Shown here piece after piece: positions 7,335-14,931 of a DNA stretch of 16,004 nucleotides. Numbering within the stretch: position 1 is the first letter of the stretch; each line of letters begins with the position of its first letter. The DNA is from Desulfoplanes sp. GTDB lineage: Bacteria; Desulfobacterota; Desulfovibrionia; Desulfovibrionales; Desulfomicrobiaceae. The notes beneath the pieces were generated by a model. It had not been told where the DNA came from. It saw only the letters and a list, made by a program, of their open reading frames with translations, and ran no database searches. The translations under genes were made by a program, and so were the position numbers. The stretch is from the NCBI GenBank assembly GCA_028708105.1, contig JAQVZR010000011.1:1-16004 (forward strand), given 5' to 3'.

Positions 7335-8483
7335 ATGAACAAATCTTTTTCCCTTGTTGCAACCACCCTCCTGCTATGCCTCTGCGCGGCATGTGCCAAG
7401 ACCACGCTCCGAAAGGTTCCCCTTAACGCCGATCTGGACACCATGATTGGTCAAATGCTCATGGTCGGCTTCCGGGGGACTGCGGTCAATGCCACGTCCC
7501 CCATTGTCCAGGACATCCGGGACCGGCACCTGGGCACTGTTATCCTTTTTGATTACGATGTTGCCTTGCACCACCCCCAGCGCAACATTTCATCCCCAGA
7601 ACAGGTGGAATGCCTGGTCACCGAACTCAAAAAATACGCAGACATCCCTTTACTCGTGGCCGTTGACCAGGAAGGCGGCCATGTGTCCCGGCTCAAAGAA
7701 AAATACGGATTTCCGGCAAGCACCTCTGCAGCAGATCTGGGCAGACACAACGATCCGTCAATCACGGAAAAGGCTGGAGCACTCACGGGGAAAACCCTGG
7801 CCAGGGTCGGTATCAACTGGGATCTGGCCCCGGTGGTGGACGTCAACACCAATCCGGACTGCCCGGTCATCGGCAAACTGGACCGCAGTTTTTCACCAGA
7901 TCCGTACATTGTGATCACCCAGGCAAAGGCATTTATTACCGGCTTACACTCTACGGGCGTCCTCTCCTGCCTGAAACATTTTCCAGGCCACGGGAGCTCA
8001 ATGACCGACTCGCACATGGGGCTGACAGACGTCTCTGGTACATGGTCCCCCACAGAACTGATCCCCTACAAACAAATGATCGCGGCAAGAACCTGTGACG
8101 CCATCATGAGCGCCCATATCTTCAACACCCATCTCGACCCGGACCTCCCGGCCACCCTTTCACCTCAAATTCTTACAGAACTGTTGCGCAACCAGCTCGG
8201 CTTTACCGGAGTCATCCTGACCGACGATATGCAGATGGGCGCCATCCATAAGCACTACGATTTCAAACAAGCCATCGCCCAAGCCATCACGGCCGGGGCC
8301 GACATGTTGGTATTTGGCAACAATCTCCAATATGATCCCAACGTTACCCGCAAGGCCATTGCCGCCATCAAAGAACTGGTCCAATCAGGAAAAATATCAC
8401 AGTCCCGGATCAAAGCCTCCTTCGATCGGATCATGAAACTGAAGACAAAACTGCAGGCAATGAACCCGCCGGTTCAACTTTGA
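7335..8483 (+). CDS. Glycoside hydrolase family 3 lipoprotein, NagZ-like beta-N-acetylhexosaminidase
   Basis: GH3 enzymes of this type release terminal beta-linked N-acetylglucosamine, typically from peptidoglycan fragments. The 382-residue product has a lipoprotein-type signal: a basic start, a hydrophobic run and Cys20 after LCAA (the -3 residue is Cys, a slightly unusual lipobox). The barrel domain shows VAVDQEGGHVSRL, the KHFPGHG motif (214-220), the catalytic Asp-His pair in TDSH (D225, H227), and the nucleophile Asp297 in ILTDDMQM. It lacks the second GH3 domain and ends in a basic helix, like NagZ proteins. The predicted location is a lipid-anchored envelope protein, whereas classical Gram-negative NagZ is cytoplasmic. 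The gene follows a strong terminator by 17 nt and has only a weak Shine-Dalgarno. No terminator hairpin is clear after it. Confidence 0.92.
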   Translation: MNKSFSLVATTLLLCLCAACAKTTLRKVPLNADLDTMIGQMLMVGFRGTAVNATSPIVQDIRDRHLGTVILFDYDVALHHPQRNISSPEQVECLVTELKKYADIPLLVAVDQEGGHVSRLKEKYGFPASTSAADLGRHNDPSITEKAGALTGKTLARVGINWDLAPVVDVNTNPDCPVIGKLDRSFSPDPYIVITQAKAFITGLHSTGVLSCLKHFPGHGSSMTDSHMGLTDVSGTWSPTELIPYKQMIAARTCDAIMSAHIFNTHLDPDLPATLSPQILTELLRNQLGFTGVILTDDMQMGAIHKHYDFKQAIAQAITAGADMLVFGNNLQYDPNVTRKAIAAIKELVQSGKISQSRIKASFDRIMKLKTKLQAMNPPVQL

Positions 8484-8692
8484 AATATTTTTTTGTTTTC
8501 ATAAAAAGTATCAGGATCGATCACGCATATAAATAACGGAAAAGTCACAAGGGGTTACTATACATACCCTTCAGGTCCTTAAAAGCAGAACAAAACATAC
8601 CCCTTGAAGGCTCTCCGAGGACTGACTAAACGCCCTGGATTCCGTACTTTACCCAACAAAAACAATTAATTTCACTTTTTTTTAAAAACCAT

Positions 8693-8721
8693 TTGACAAC
8701 TCAGGGGCATATCCATAGAAG
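8693..8721 (+). promoter_or_regulatory. Probable sigma-70 promoter of the tRNA-Pro gene
   Basis: A consensus TTGACA (8693-8698) is followed after 17 nt by TAGAAG (8716-8721). Transcription would start about 6 nt before the mature tRNA. An A/T-rich stretch (8661-8690) lies upstream, as in strong stable-RNA promoters. Confidence 0.6.
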
Positions 8722-8733
8722 GACTCTCGTTGT

Positions 8734-8810
8734 CGGGATGTAGCGCAGTTTGGTAGCGCACCTGAATGGGGTTCAGGGGGTCGAAGGTTCAAATCCTTTC
8801 ATCCCGACCA
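8734..8810 (+). tRNA. tRNA-Pro (anticodon GGG)
   Basis: The 77-nt gene folds as a full cloverleaf: acceptor CGGGATG/CATCCCG, D-arm GCGC/GCGC, anticodon stem CCTGA/TCAGG with loop ATGGGGT (anticodon GGG, reads CCC/CCU), 5-nt variable loop, and T-arm GAAGG-TTCAAAT-CCTTT. CCA is encoded, with A as discriminator. An integrase remnant lies directly downstream, so this gene may be the attachment site of the adjoining island. Confidence 0.97.
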
Positions 8811-8841
8811 ACAAAATTTCGTAATCCCAAGGGGTTACAGT

Positions 8842-8875
8842 AAAGGCCACTTTCGCAAGAAAGTGGCCTTTTTTG
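8842..8875 (+). terminator. Intrinsic terminator of tRNA-Pro
   Basis: A perfect 13-bp stem (AAAGGCCACTTTC with GAAAGTGGCCTTT) closes a GCAA tetraloop and is followed by a T-run, 31 nt after the tRNA end. Confidence 0.93.
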
Positions 8876-8928
8876 TATTTCTAGCCTTTAATCCGAACAT
8901 CCTTCTCTCAACATCCCTAACAAATCTC

Positions 8929-9126
8929 TCATTCCCTCCGTCCTCCGAAGTCCTGAAGCCGTTTAAAAAGGGCATATCGCTCAGTCATTTCCATAGTCCT
9001 GTGACCGATCAATTCTTTCACCTACTTCAATGTCATGCCTGAACAAACAACATTCGTGCAGAAGGTCTGACGAAGGTCGTGGAAATGCATTTTCTCGAAA
9101 CCGGCCTTCTTTTTAATCGTGTCCCA
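8929..9126 (-). pseudogene. Tyrosine integrase, 3' remnant with an internal stop
   Basis: Only the last 65 codons of a phage/island-type tyrosine recombinase remain. Reading on the minus strand from 9126: WDTIKKKAGFEKMHFHDLRQ, then TFCTNVVCSGMTLK, a TAG stop at 9024-9022, then VKELIGHRTMEMTERYALF and a natural-looking stop at 8931-8929. The catalytic HxxR (HDLR), the following GH histidine and the nucleophilic tyrosine (TERY) are all visible, so the family call is firm. The N-terminal two thirds are missing: similarity stops at about 9126, where unrelated sequence begins. Its position next to tRNA-Pro, and its orientation towards the tRNA, fit an old island integration at that gene. Confidence 0.88.
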
Positions 9127-9231
9127 TGAGTGAGGTTCCCCCCGATTTTAGGACCACCCCTTAAAGTGGAATCTGCGTCCTGAAACTTCTAGCCAAGTCC
9201 TTTTTAAACCAAACCACGTTTGAGGGGTTGA

Positions 9232-9349
9232 GTTTTTTTCACCGCAAAGAACGCTAAGGAACGCGAAGAAAAGCAATAAAACAAAGCTCAATCTATCCCA
9301 GATTCTTCCCCCTTCGCGTTCCTTCTTCCCCCTTCGCGGTGAAAAAAGA
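9232..9349. repeat. Palindromic dispersed-type repeat with TTCACCGC...GCGGTGAA ends
   Basis: Two arms (about 9233-9268 and 9308-9348) form an imperfect inverted repeat. The left arm has TTTTTTCACCGCAAAG and GGAACGCGAAG; the right arm has their complements CTTCGCGTTCC and CTTCGCGGTGAAAAAAG. The right half holds a 16-bp direct repeat, TTCTTCCCCCTTCGCG, at 9303-9318 and 9323-9338. This CACCGC-AAG-ACGC style resembles non-coding repeats scattered in many sulfate-reducer genomes. It could be a MITE-like element; no coding capacity is seen. Confidence 0.6.
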
Positions 9350-9376
9350 ATTGAACTGTGATAACCTGTTCGAAAA

Positions 9377-9527
9377 CTATGGTTCTGAAACTGGGTTTGG
9401 GTTAGGATAGGTGACAGTTACATCCCCTTTTTTTATAGGGTGTTTGAACTGTCAATGATCCCCAACTATCTTGATTTTGAACCAGCCATCGCTTTCCAGT
9501 CGTTTTATGAGTTCCCTGCTGTCCATG
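9377..9527 (-). pseudogene. hicA: hicA toxin pseudogene (frameshift and internal stop)
   Basis: HicA is a small double-stranded-RNA-binding-fold mRNA interferase, normally paired with the antitoxin HicB. From ATG at 9527 the frame reads MDSRELIKRLESDGW, the usual HicA N-terminus. One extra T then shifts the frame at about 9480. In the shifted frame the protein continues KIKIVGDH, hits TGA at 9454-9452 where HicA has the next residue of its conserved G-x-HH-x-F-KHP core, and goes on QFKHPIKKGDVTVTYPNP to a TAG at 9379-9377. The catalytic-His region is therefore present but broken by a frameshift and a stop. No hicB is recognisable downstream. The gene is dead unless reading errors rescue it. 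Confidence 0.8.
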
Positions 9528-9603
9528 CGTAACAAATCATACGCAGATGTGTTAATCGAATATTCAACTTTATTCGACAATTTCAGCATGTATTTTGAGC
9601 GGT

Positions 9604-9675
9604 CCATATTCTTCCGCATTACAGATTGCGGAAGAATATTTTCAAAATAATGCGGAAGAATATCGAAGAATATGG
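9604..9675. repeat. Compound palindrome with three copies of TGCGGAAGAATAT
   Basis: The 13-mer TGCGGAAGAATAT occurs in direct orientation at 9627-9639 and 9651-9663, and inverted at 9606-9618. A partial copy, GAAGAATATGG, at 9665-9675 is complementary to CCATATTCTTC at 9604-9614. The element is thus palindromic at both an inner and an outer level. It lies about 80 bp upstream of the hicA remnant start and may be an old operator, but that is inference. Confidence 0.7.
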
Positions 9676-10052
9676 CACCTGAAATGCCGGGGAGTGGGTA
9701 TCCTTTTGGATGGGTTTACCTGAAAAACTTGAAATCCACAGGAGCCATACATGGGGACAAAATGAATCAGGGAACCATAACGATTCATGTGGATGACGTA
9801 AAAAAAAATCACAACAATGGCCCCCAAGATTTCTACAGTTTGGGGGCCACTTCAATCTGAAAACCATCCGACCTGGGAGCCCCTGGTAAGAATTTTTATC
9901 CTCACTACCTATTCGAAATTTTATTCTACCTTAAAGGCTTCAAAAAGTGATTCAAAACATTTGTCATTCAACCGATACAAGGGTATTTCCTCAGGAAAAT
10001 AGGACTGTGATGTAAAACGGTAAAACCTATCATTCTCGGATTCAATTCAATC
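9676..10052. other. Non-coding stretch upstream of hsdR
   Basis: No convincing gene is present; a 62-codon frame at 9672-9860 has no recognisable motif. Perfect hairpin arms TGGCCCCCAA and TTGGGGGCCA (9818-9827 and 9840-9849, 12-nt loop) could be a terminator for minus-strand transcription, since T-rich sequence follows on that strand. The hsdR promoter should be near the right end. TTGTCA (9961-9966), 17 nt, then TATTTC (9984-9989) is a weak candidate, overlapping the small palindrome TTTCC-TCA-GGAAA (9986-9998). Confidence 0.4.
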
Positions 10053-12416
10053 ATGAACAAGAAAAAACTTTCAGAACGAGATATCTGCACAAAATTTATT
10101 ACACCAGCGTTGGAAAAGGCTGGCTGGGATATCACCTCTCAGATCCGAGAAGAATTTTCTCTGACTGCTGGACGAATCATTGTACGTGGAAAGCTGCATA
10201 CTCGGGGTAAAAACAGGCGTGCAGATTATGTCTTATTCTATAAGCCCAATATTCCCGTTGCCATCATTGAAGCCAAAGACAACAAGCATTCCCTTGGTGA
10301 CGGTATGCAGCAGGGTTTGGGGTATGCCGAAATGCTCCAGGTGCCTTTTATTTTCAGTTCCAACGGTGATGGATTCCTTTTTCACAACAAAATTTCCACT
10401 GACGGAATTATTGAAAGAGAATTACGTCTGGATGAATTCCCTTCTCCAGAGTCTCTTTGGAAACAGTTGGCAGAGCATCAAGGCTTGGACGAACACCAGA
10501 ATGATCTTGTTACCCAGGATTATCATAGTGATGGAAGCGGCAAGACTCCCCGTTATTATCAACTGTTGGCGGTCAATAAAACCATTGAAGCCATAGCTAA
10601 GGGCCAAAACCGTATTCTTCTGGTAATGGCTACCGGCACAGGTAAGACCTTTACGGCCTTTCAGATTATCTGGAGACTGTGGAAATCCAGAGCAAAGAAA
10701 AGAATCCTGTATCTTGCCGATCGAAATATTCTGATTGATCAGACCATGACCAACGATTTTAAACCGTTTGGTTCTGCCATGACCAAAATCCAGAAGAGAC
10801 AGGCAAACAAGGCGTATGAAATCTATCTGTCCCTTTATCAGGCCGTGACCGGAACCACTGAGAAGCAGAACATCTACAAACAGTTCAGTCCTGATTTTTT
10901 TGACCTGATCATCATTGATGAGTGTCATAGAGAAAGTGCCGCTGAAAATTCGGCATGGAGAGAAATTCTTACCTATTTTTCAGCAGCTACCCAGATCGGC
11001 CTGACTGCCACTCCCAAGGAGACGAAAGATGTTTCCAGCACGCATTATTTTGGTGATTCCATATACACCTATTCCCTCAAACAGGGGATAAATGACGGAT
11101 TCCTTGCACCCTATAAAGTTGTCCGCATAGATATTGATAAAGATCTCACCGGATGGCGACCGGACAAGGGAATGCTGGATAAATATGGCAATGAGATTGA
11201 AGACCGAATCTATAACCAGAAAGATTTTGATAAAAAGTTAATTCTCGTGAAACGCACTGAGCTTGTGGCGAGTAAAATCAGTGAATTCCTTCGTCTGACC
11301 AACCGTTTCGACAAGACCATCGTCTTTTGTGAAAATATTGATCACGCAGAACGCATGCGCCAGGCCCTTGTAAATGAAAACAATGATCTTGCCTCCCAAA
11401 GCTCCAGATATGTGGTCCGGATTACCGGTGACAATGAAGAAGGCAAGGCTGAACTTGATAATTTTATTTTTCCCGAAAGCAAATACCCTGTCATCACCAC
11501 CACTTCCAAACTGATGACAACAGGGGTGGATGCCCAGACATGCAAGCTCATCGTCCTGGATCAGCGTATTCAGTCCATGACCGAATTCAAACAGATTATC
11601 GGACGTGGCACTCGTATAAACGAGGACTATGACAAGTATTATTTTACCATAATGGATTTCAAGAGAGCTACGGAACTTTTTGCCGATCCAGATTTTGACG
11701 GCGATCCCGTTCAGATTTACGAACCCGGCTCTGGTGACTCTCCTGTACCTCCAGAAGATGAAGAGGATCAGGATACCCCTGATACCGGTGACTCTCATCC
11801 TGACGATAAAGGAGGAGACGCTGGGGGTTCTACAGATCCAGATCCGGAAAAAGGAGTTCGGCGTTATGTGGTGGAAGACGTTGAGGTCATGCTCGTTGCT
11901 GAGCGTGTTCAATATTTTGGAGCGAACGGGAAGCTGATCACCGAGTCCTTAAAAGACTATACCCGCACAACGCTTGAGAGAAATTTTGCTTCCCTTGATG
12001 ACTTCCTCAATCGTTGGAATGCAGCTGATAAAAAACAAGCCATCATCGAAGAATTATCTCAAGAGGGTATCTTTTTCGAAGCTCTGGCTGATGAAATCGG
12101 ACGAGATTATGGCCCTTTTGATTTACTCTGTCATATTGCATGGGGCATGCCTCCATTAACCCGGCAGGAACGTGTAAACCAGGTCAAAAAGCGTAACTAT
12201 TTCACAAAATATGGGAAACAGGCTCAGCGGGTGCTGGAAGCCCTGCTTGATAAATATGCTGATGAGGGTGTGGTTCCTATTGAGGAAACCAATATTCTTA
12301 CCATCTCACCTTTTACAGAACTGGGTACGCCTATAGAAATAATCAGGGATTTTGGTGGATTAGATCAATACAACAGTGCAGTTCAGGAGCTCGAACAGGC
12401 TCTTTATAGTGCGTAA
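10053..12416 (+). CDS. hsdR: Type I restriction enzyme R subunit (HsdR)
   Basis: HsdR is the translocating and cleaving subunit of the R2M2S complex. It uses ATP to pull in unmethylated DNA and cuts far from the recognition site. In the 787-residue product, the N-terminal PD-(D/E)xK nuclease shows Asp58 (RADYVLFY) and Glu73-Ala-Lys75 (IIEAK). The SF2 motor has Walker A ATGTGKT (193-199), Walker B DECH (289-292), the motif III-like LTATP, and motif [10 protein letters not shown] (514-521). A Pro/Gly/Asp-rich linker (about 551-600) separates the motor from the C-terminal domain that contacts HsdM. Length and pattern fit EcoEI/EcoAI-type (type IB) R subunits. No clear Shine-Dalgarno precedes the ATG, but the N-terminus matches the family. 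It is first in an operon, with hsdM 27 nt downstream. All key residues look intact. Confidence 0.96.
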   Translation: MNKKKLSERDICTKFITPALEKAGWDITSQIREEFSLTAGRIIVRGKLHTRGKNRRADYVLFYKPNIPVAIIEAKDNKHSLGDGMQQGLGYAEMLQVPFIFSSNGDGFLFHNKISTDGIIERELRLDEFPSPESLWKQLAEHQGLDEHQNDLVTQDYHSDGSGKTPRYYQLLAVNKTIEAIAKGQNRILLVMATGTGKTFTAFQIIWRLWKSRAKKRILYLADRNILIDQTMTNDFKPFGSAMTKIQKRQANKAYEIYLSLYQAVTGTTEKQNIYKQFSPDFFDLIIIDECHRESAAENSAWREILTYFSAATQIGLTATPKETKDVSSTHYFGDSIYTYSLKQGINDGFLAPYKVVRIDIDKDLTGWRPDKGMLDKYGNEIEDRIYNQKDFDKKLILVKRTELVASKISEFLRLTNRFDKTIVFCENIDHAERMRQALVNENNDLASQSSRYVVRITGDNEEGKAELDNFIFPESKYPVITTTSKLMTTGVDAQTCKLIVLDQRIQSMTEFKQIIGRGTRINEDYDKYYFTIMDFKRATELFADPDFDGDPVQIYEPGSGDSPVPPEDEEDQDTPDTGDSHPDDKGGDAGGSTDPDPEKGVRRYVVEDVEVMLVAERVQYFGANGKLITESLKDYTRTTLERNFASLDDFLNRWNAADKKQAIIEELSQEGIFFEALADEIGRDYGPFDLLCHIAWGMPPLTRQERVNQVKKRNYFTKYGKQAQRVLEALLDKYADEGVVPIEETNILTISPFTELGTPIEIIRDFGGLDQYNSAVQELEQALYSA

Positions 12417-12443
12417 TCATAGTAATGGAGAAATACATACCTC

Positions 12444-13907
12444 ATGTCCATAACGACCTTAATTAAAACCATCCAGGACATCATGCGTAAAGATGTTGGT
12501 GTCGATGGTGATGCGCAGCGTATCAGCCAGATTGTCTGGTTGTTGTTTTTGAAAATTTTTGATGACAAAGAGCAGGAGTGGGAGATCACCGTTCCTGGAT
12601 ACAAATCACCTCTCCAAAGTCGTTTCCGGTGGTCGAATTGGGCAAAGGATGCGGAAGGCATTACAGGTGAAGAGCTGATTGAGTTTGTGAACAATGAGCT
12701 TTTTCCTGTCCTGAAAAACCTTGCAACCACGGCAGGCACATCGCCTCGTGGTCTGGTTGTTGGTTCTGTTTTTGAAGATGCATACAATTATATGAAATCA
12801 GGAACGTTATTGCGGCAGGTTATCAATACTATTGAATCTGACGTTGATTTCAATGCCTCCAGTGACCGGCATCTCTTCAATGATATTTATGAAAAAATTC
12901 TTGCTGACCTGCAATCGGCTGGTAATGCAGGAGAGTATTATACTCCTCGTGCTGTAACCCAGTTTATGGTGGATATCCTCAACCCTCAATTGGGACAGAC
13001 CGTTCTTGATCCTGCGTGCGGTACAGGTGGTTTTCTTACCTGTGTGATTGAGCATTTGAAAAAACAGGAAACGACCGCTGCGGACAAAAAATCCATACAG
13101 GAAACCATTTACGGAGTTGAGAAGAAACCGCTTCCGTTCATGCTTTCCGTGACAAATATGATGCTGCACGATGTCGATGTCCCTACCAATATCCGCCATG
13201 ACAATACACTGAGCCATCCACTCAAGGATTATGGTCCCAAAAATCGTGTTGATATGGTCATAACCAATCCTCCCTTTGGTGGAATGGAAGAGGACGGTAT
13301 TGAAAAGAATTTTCCCAAAAAATACCAGACCCGTGAAACTGCGGATCTTTTTATGGCTCTCATCATGCACCGGCTCAAGCATGACACCGGTAAGGCAGCT
13401 GTGGTCCTTCCTGATGGATTTCTCTTTGGTGAAGGGGTGAAAACAACTATCAAAACAGAGCTTTTACAAGAATTTAATCTGCATACCATTATCCGTCTGC
13501 CCAAGGGAGTATTTAGCCCCTATACAAGCATTGCTACCAATATTCTGTTTTTTGAAAAAGGCGATCCCACAAAGGATATCTGGTTTTTCGAACATCCCTA
13601 TCCCAAGGGGTACAAATCATACTCGCGTAGCAAGCCCCTGACCATCAAAGAATTTGATCTGGAAAAAGAATGGTGGGGTGGGAAAAACCGGAAAGACCGT
13701 ACGGCTACAGAGCATGCGTGGAAAATTTCTGCCAAGGAAATTGTTAATCGTAATTTCAATATTGACTGCAAAAATCCTTACGAGGATGAAGTCATCCTCC
13801 GTGATCCAGAAGAGTTAATGCTGGAATACAAGGAAACCGTCCGCCAGCTTGAAAAAGCCCAAAATGCTCTCAAGGTGGAACTCATGCAATCTCTTGGTGG
13901 CGAGTAA
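12444..13907 (+). CDS. hsdM: Type I restriction-modification DNA methyltransferase subunit (HsdM)
   Basis: HsdM transfers a methyl group from S-adenosylmethionine to N6 of adenine in the hemimethylated recognition site; two copies bind one HsdS. The 487-residue product has the HsdM N-terminal helical domain (MSITTLIKTIQDIMRKDVG to about residue 125), SAM-binding motif I DPACGTGGF (189-197), and the catalytic NPPF (275-278), followed by a C-terminal helical part that ends in a charged coiled coil (EYKETVRQLEKAQNALKVEL). GGAG lies about 14 nt before the ATG, rather far. The stop overlaps the hsdS start by one base (TAATG), indicating translational coupling. It looks intact. Confidence 0.97.
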   Translation: MSITTLIKTIQDIMRKDVGVDGDAQRISQIVWLLFLKIFDDKEQEWEITVPGYKSPLQSRFRWSNWAKDAEGITGEELIEFVNNELFPVLKNLATTAGTSPRGLVVGSVFEDAYNYMKSGTLLRQVINTIESDVDFNASSDRHLFNDIYEKILADLQSAGNAGEYYTPRAVTQFMVDILNPQLGQTVLDPACGTGGFLTCVIEHLKKQETTAADKKSIQETIYGVEKKPLPFMLSVTNMMLHDVDVPTNIRHDNTLSHPLKDYGPKNRVDMVITNPPFGGMEEDGIEKNFPKKYQTRETADLFMALIMHRLKHDTGKAAVVLPDGFLFGEGVKTTIKTELLQEFNLHTIIRLPKGVFSPYTSIATNILFFEKGDPTKDIWFFEHPYPKGYKSYSRSKPLTIKEFDLEKEWWGGKNRKDRTATEHAWKISAKEIVNRNFNIDCKNPYEDEVILRDPEELMLEYKETVRQLEKAQNALKVELMQSLGGE

Positions 13908-14902
13908 TGGAAATGCTGGAGAAATATTTCGATACCGCTTTTACCGCTCCTGATGGCATCAAAAAGTTGCGTGAATTGATTCTGACCTTGGCGATGCAGG
14001 GTAAATTGGTTGAACAGGACCCGGATGATCAGCCTGCTAGGGAATTGTTGGAGGAGATTGAGGCTGAGAAAAAGCGGTTGGTGAAAGCAGGGGAAATCAA
14101 GCGGCAGAAGGCGTTGCCTGAAATTAAGGCGGAGGAAATGCCATATGATTTGCCGCAGGGATGGGAGTGGGTAAGGCTAGGGAAAGTTTCACATGATTGG
14201 GGGCAGAAAATTCCTGACTCGCTCTTTACATACATTGATGTGAGTTCGATAGATAATTCGAAAGGGATTATTGGAGATAATTTCCAAATTCTTACCCCAG
14301 AAGAAGCTCCTTCACGGGCAAGACGGATTGTCGCTAAGGGAACGATTATTTACTCAACAGTTCGCCCTTATTTACAAAATATTGCAATTGTTAATTTTGA
14401 GTATGAACATAAACCAATTGCGAGTACTGCATTTGCAGTCTTGCATCCATTTTTAACTATCTCTAATCATTTCATATACTACTTTCTCCATTCTCCAATC
14501 TTTGTAAAATATGTAGAAGCGACAATGAAAGGGGTCGCGTATCCTGCGATAAGCAACAAGGATTTTTTTAATGGGGTAATTCCGTGTCCTCCCGTTCTAG
14601 AACAACATCGCATCGTCGCCAAAATAGACCAACTCATGGCCCGCTGTGACGAATTGGAAAAACTGCGTACCGAGCAGGAGCAGAAGCTGCTGGCCGTCCA
14701 TACTTCTACCCTCAGGCATTTATTGGATGCACAGGACCAGAACAGCTTTGCCAATGCCTGGAAATTTCTGGCCACAAATTTTGGGGAACTCTACACGGTA
14801 AAAGAAAAGGTTCCTCGCTGTTTTGAGTGGGTAAGCCCGTTGATGGCAGATCAGTGTTTCCGGTGCGCCAGAATAAATTTGGTCAATCTCACCATGTGTT
14901 AG
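13907..14902 (+). CDS. hsdS: Type I specificity subunit HsdS, N-terminal half, cut by an insertion sequence
   Basis: HsdS chooses the DNA sequence, with one target-recognition domain (TRD) per half-site. This frame holds the N-terminal conserved helix (LRELILTLAMQGKLVEQDP), TRD1 (about residues 80-235), and the central conserved region (EQHRIVAKIDQLMARCDELE to NFGELYTVKE). Native sequence ends at residue 300. The last 31 codons (from about 14807) are insertion-sequence DNA, giving a foreign tail starting KVPRCFEWVSP. The normal protein would continue with NVSELRKAIL, which is found instead on the minus strand at 15871. The present product is 331 residues against a predicted 564. A one-TRD HsdS can in known cases still work as a dimer, so it need not be inactive. 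It is coupled to hsdM by a TAATG overlap. Confidence 0.93.
   Translation: MEMLEKYFDTAFTAPDGIKKLRELILTLAMQGKLVEQDPDDQPARELLEEIEAEKKRLVKAGEIKRQKALPEIKAEEMPYDLPQGWEWVRLGKVSHDWGQKIPDSLFTYIDVSSIDNSKGIIGDNFQILTPEEAPSRARRIVAKGTIIYSTVRPYLQNIAIVNFEYEHKPIASTAFAVLHPFLTISNHFIYYFLHSPIFVKYVEATMKGVAYPAISNKDFFNGVIPCPPVLEQHRIVAKIDQLMARCDELEKLRTEQEQKLLAVHTSTLRHLLDAQDQNSFANAWKFLATNFGELYTVKEKVPRCFEWVSPLMADQCFRCARINLVNLTMC
14801..14808 (+). repeat. 8-bp target site duplication, copy 1
   Basis: AAAGAAAA lies exactly between hsdS codon 298 and the insertion-sequence end. The second copy is at 15872-15879 on the opposite strand. Eight bp is the duplication length typical of ISL3-family elements. Confidence 0.85.
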
Positions 14903-14920
14903 GAAAGATATTGCCTCAAT
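14809..14920 (+). mobile_element. ISL3-family insertion sequence, left-end fragment
   Basis: The sequence begins with GGTTCCTCGCTGTTT, identical to the terminal repeat at 15880. Over the first 29 bp the two ends match at 24 positions, with TGGGTA also shared. By elimination this is the end upstream of the transposase start. No transposase N-terminus is recognisable before similarity to another gene (the ATPase remnant) begins at about 14932, so the right limit is approximate. Only about 100 bp of this end is left here. Confidence 0.8.
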
Positions 14921-14931
14921 TCACAATTACC

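Noticed and set aside
6443..7444. 333-codon minus-strand frame
   Set aside because: It is antisense to the epimerase gene, which has full family motifs; no independent evidence for the minus frame.
9303..9338. Possible CRISPR-like repeat pair TTCTTCCCCCTTCGCG
   Set aside because: Only two copies with a 4-bp gap inside a larger palindrome; no spacers, no cas genes.
9672..9860. 62-codon plus-strand frame as a gene
   Set aside because: No recognisable motif or convincing Shine-Dalgarno; it begins in a palindromic repeat and covers a strong hairpin.
14809..14837. Terminal repeat as the hsd operon terminator
   Set aside because: The arms are not paired in the present arrangement and belong to insertion-sequence ends; the native operon end lies beyond hsdS.
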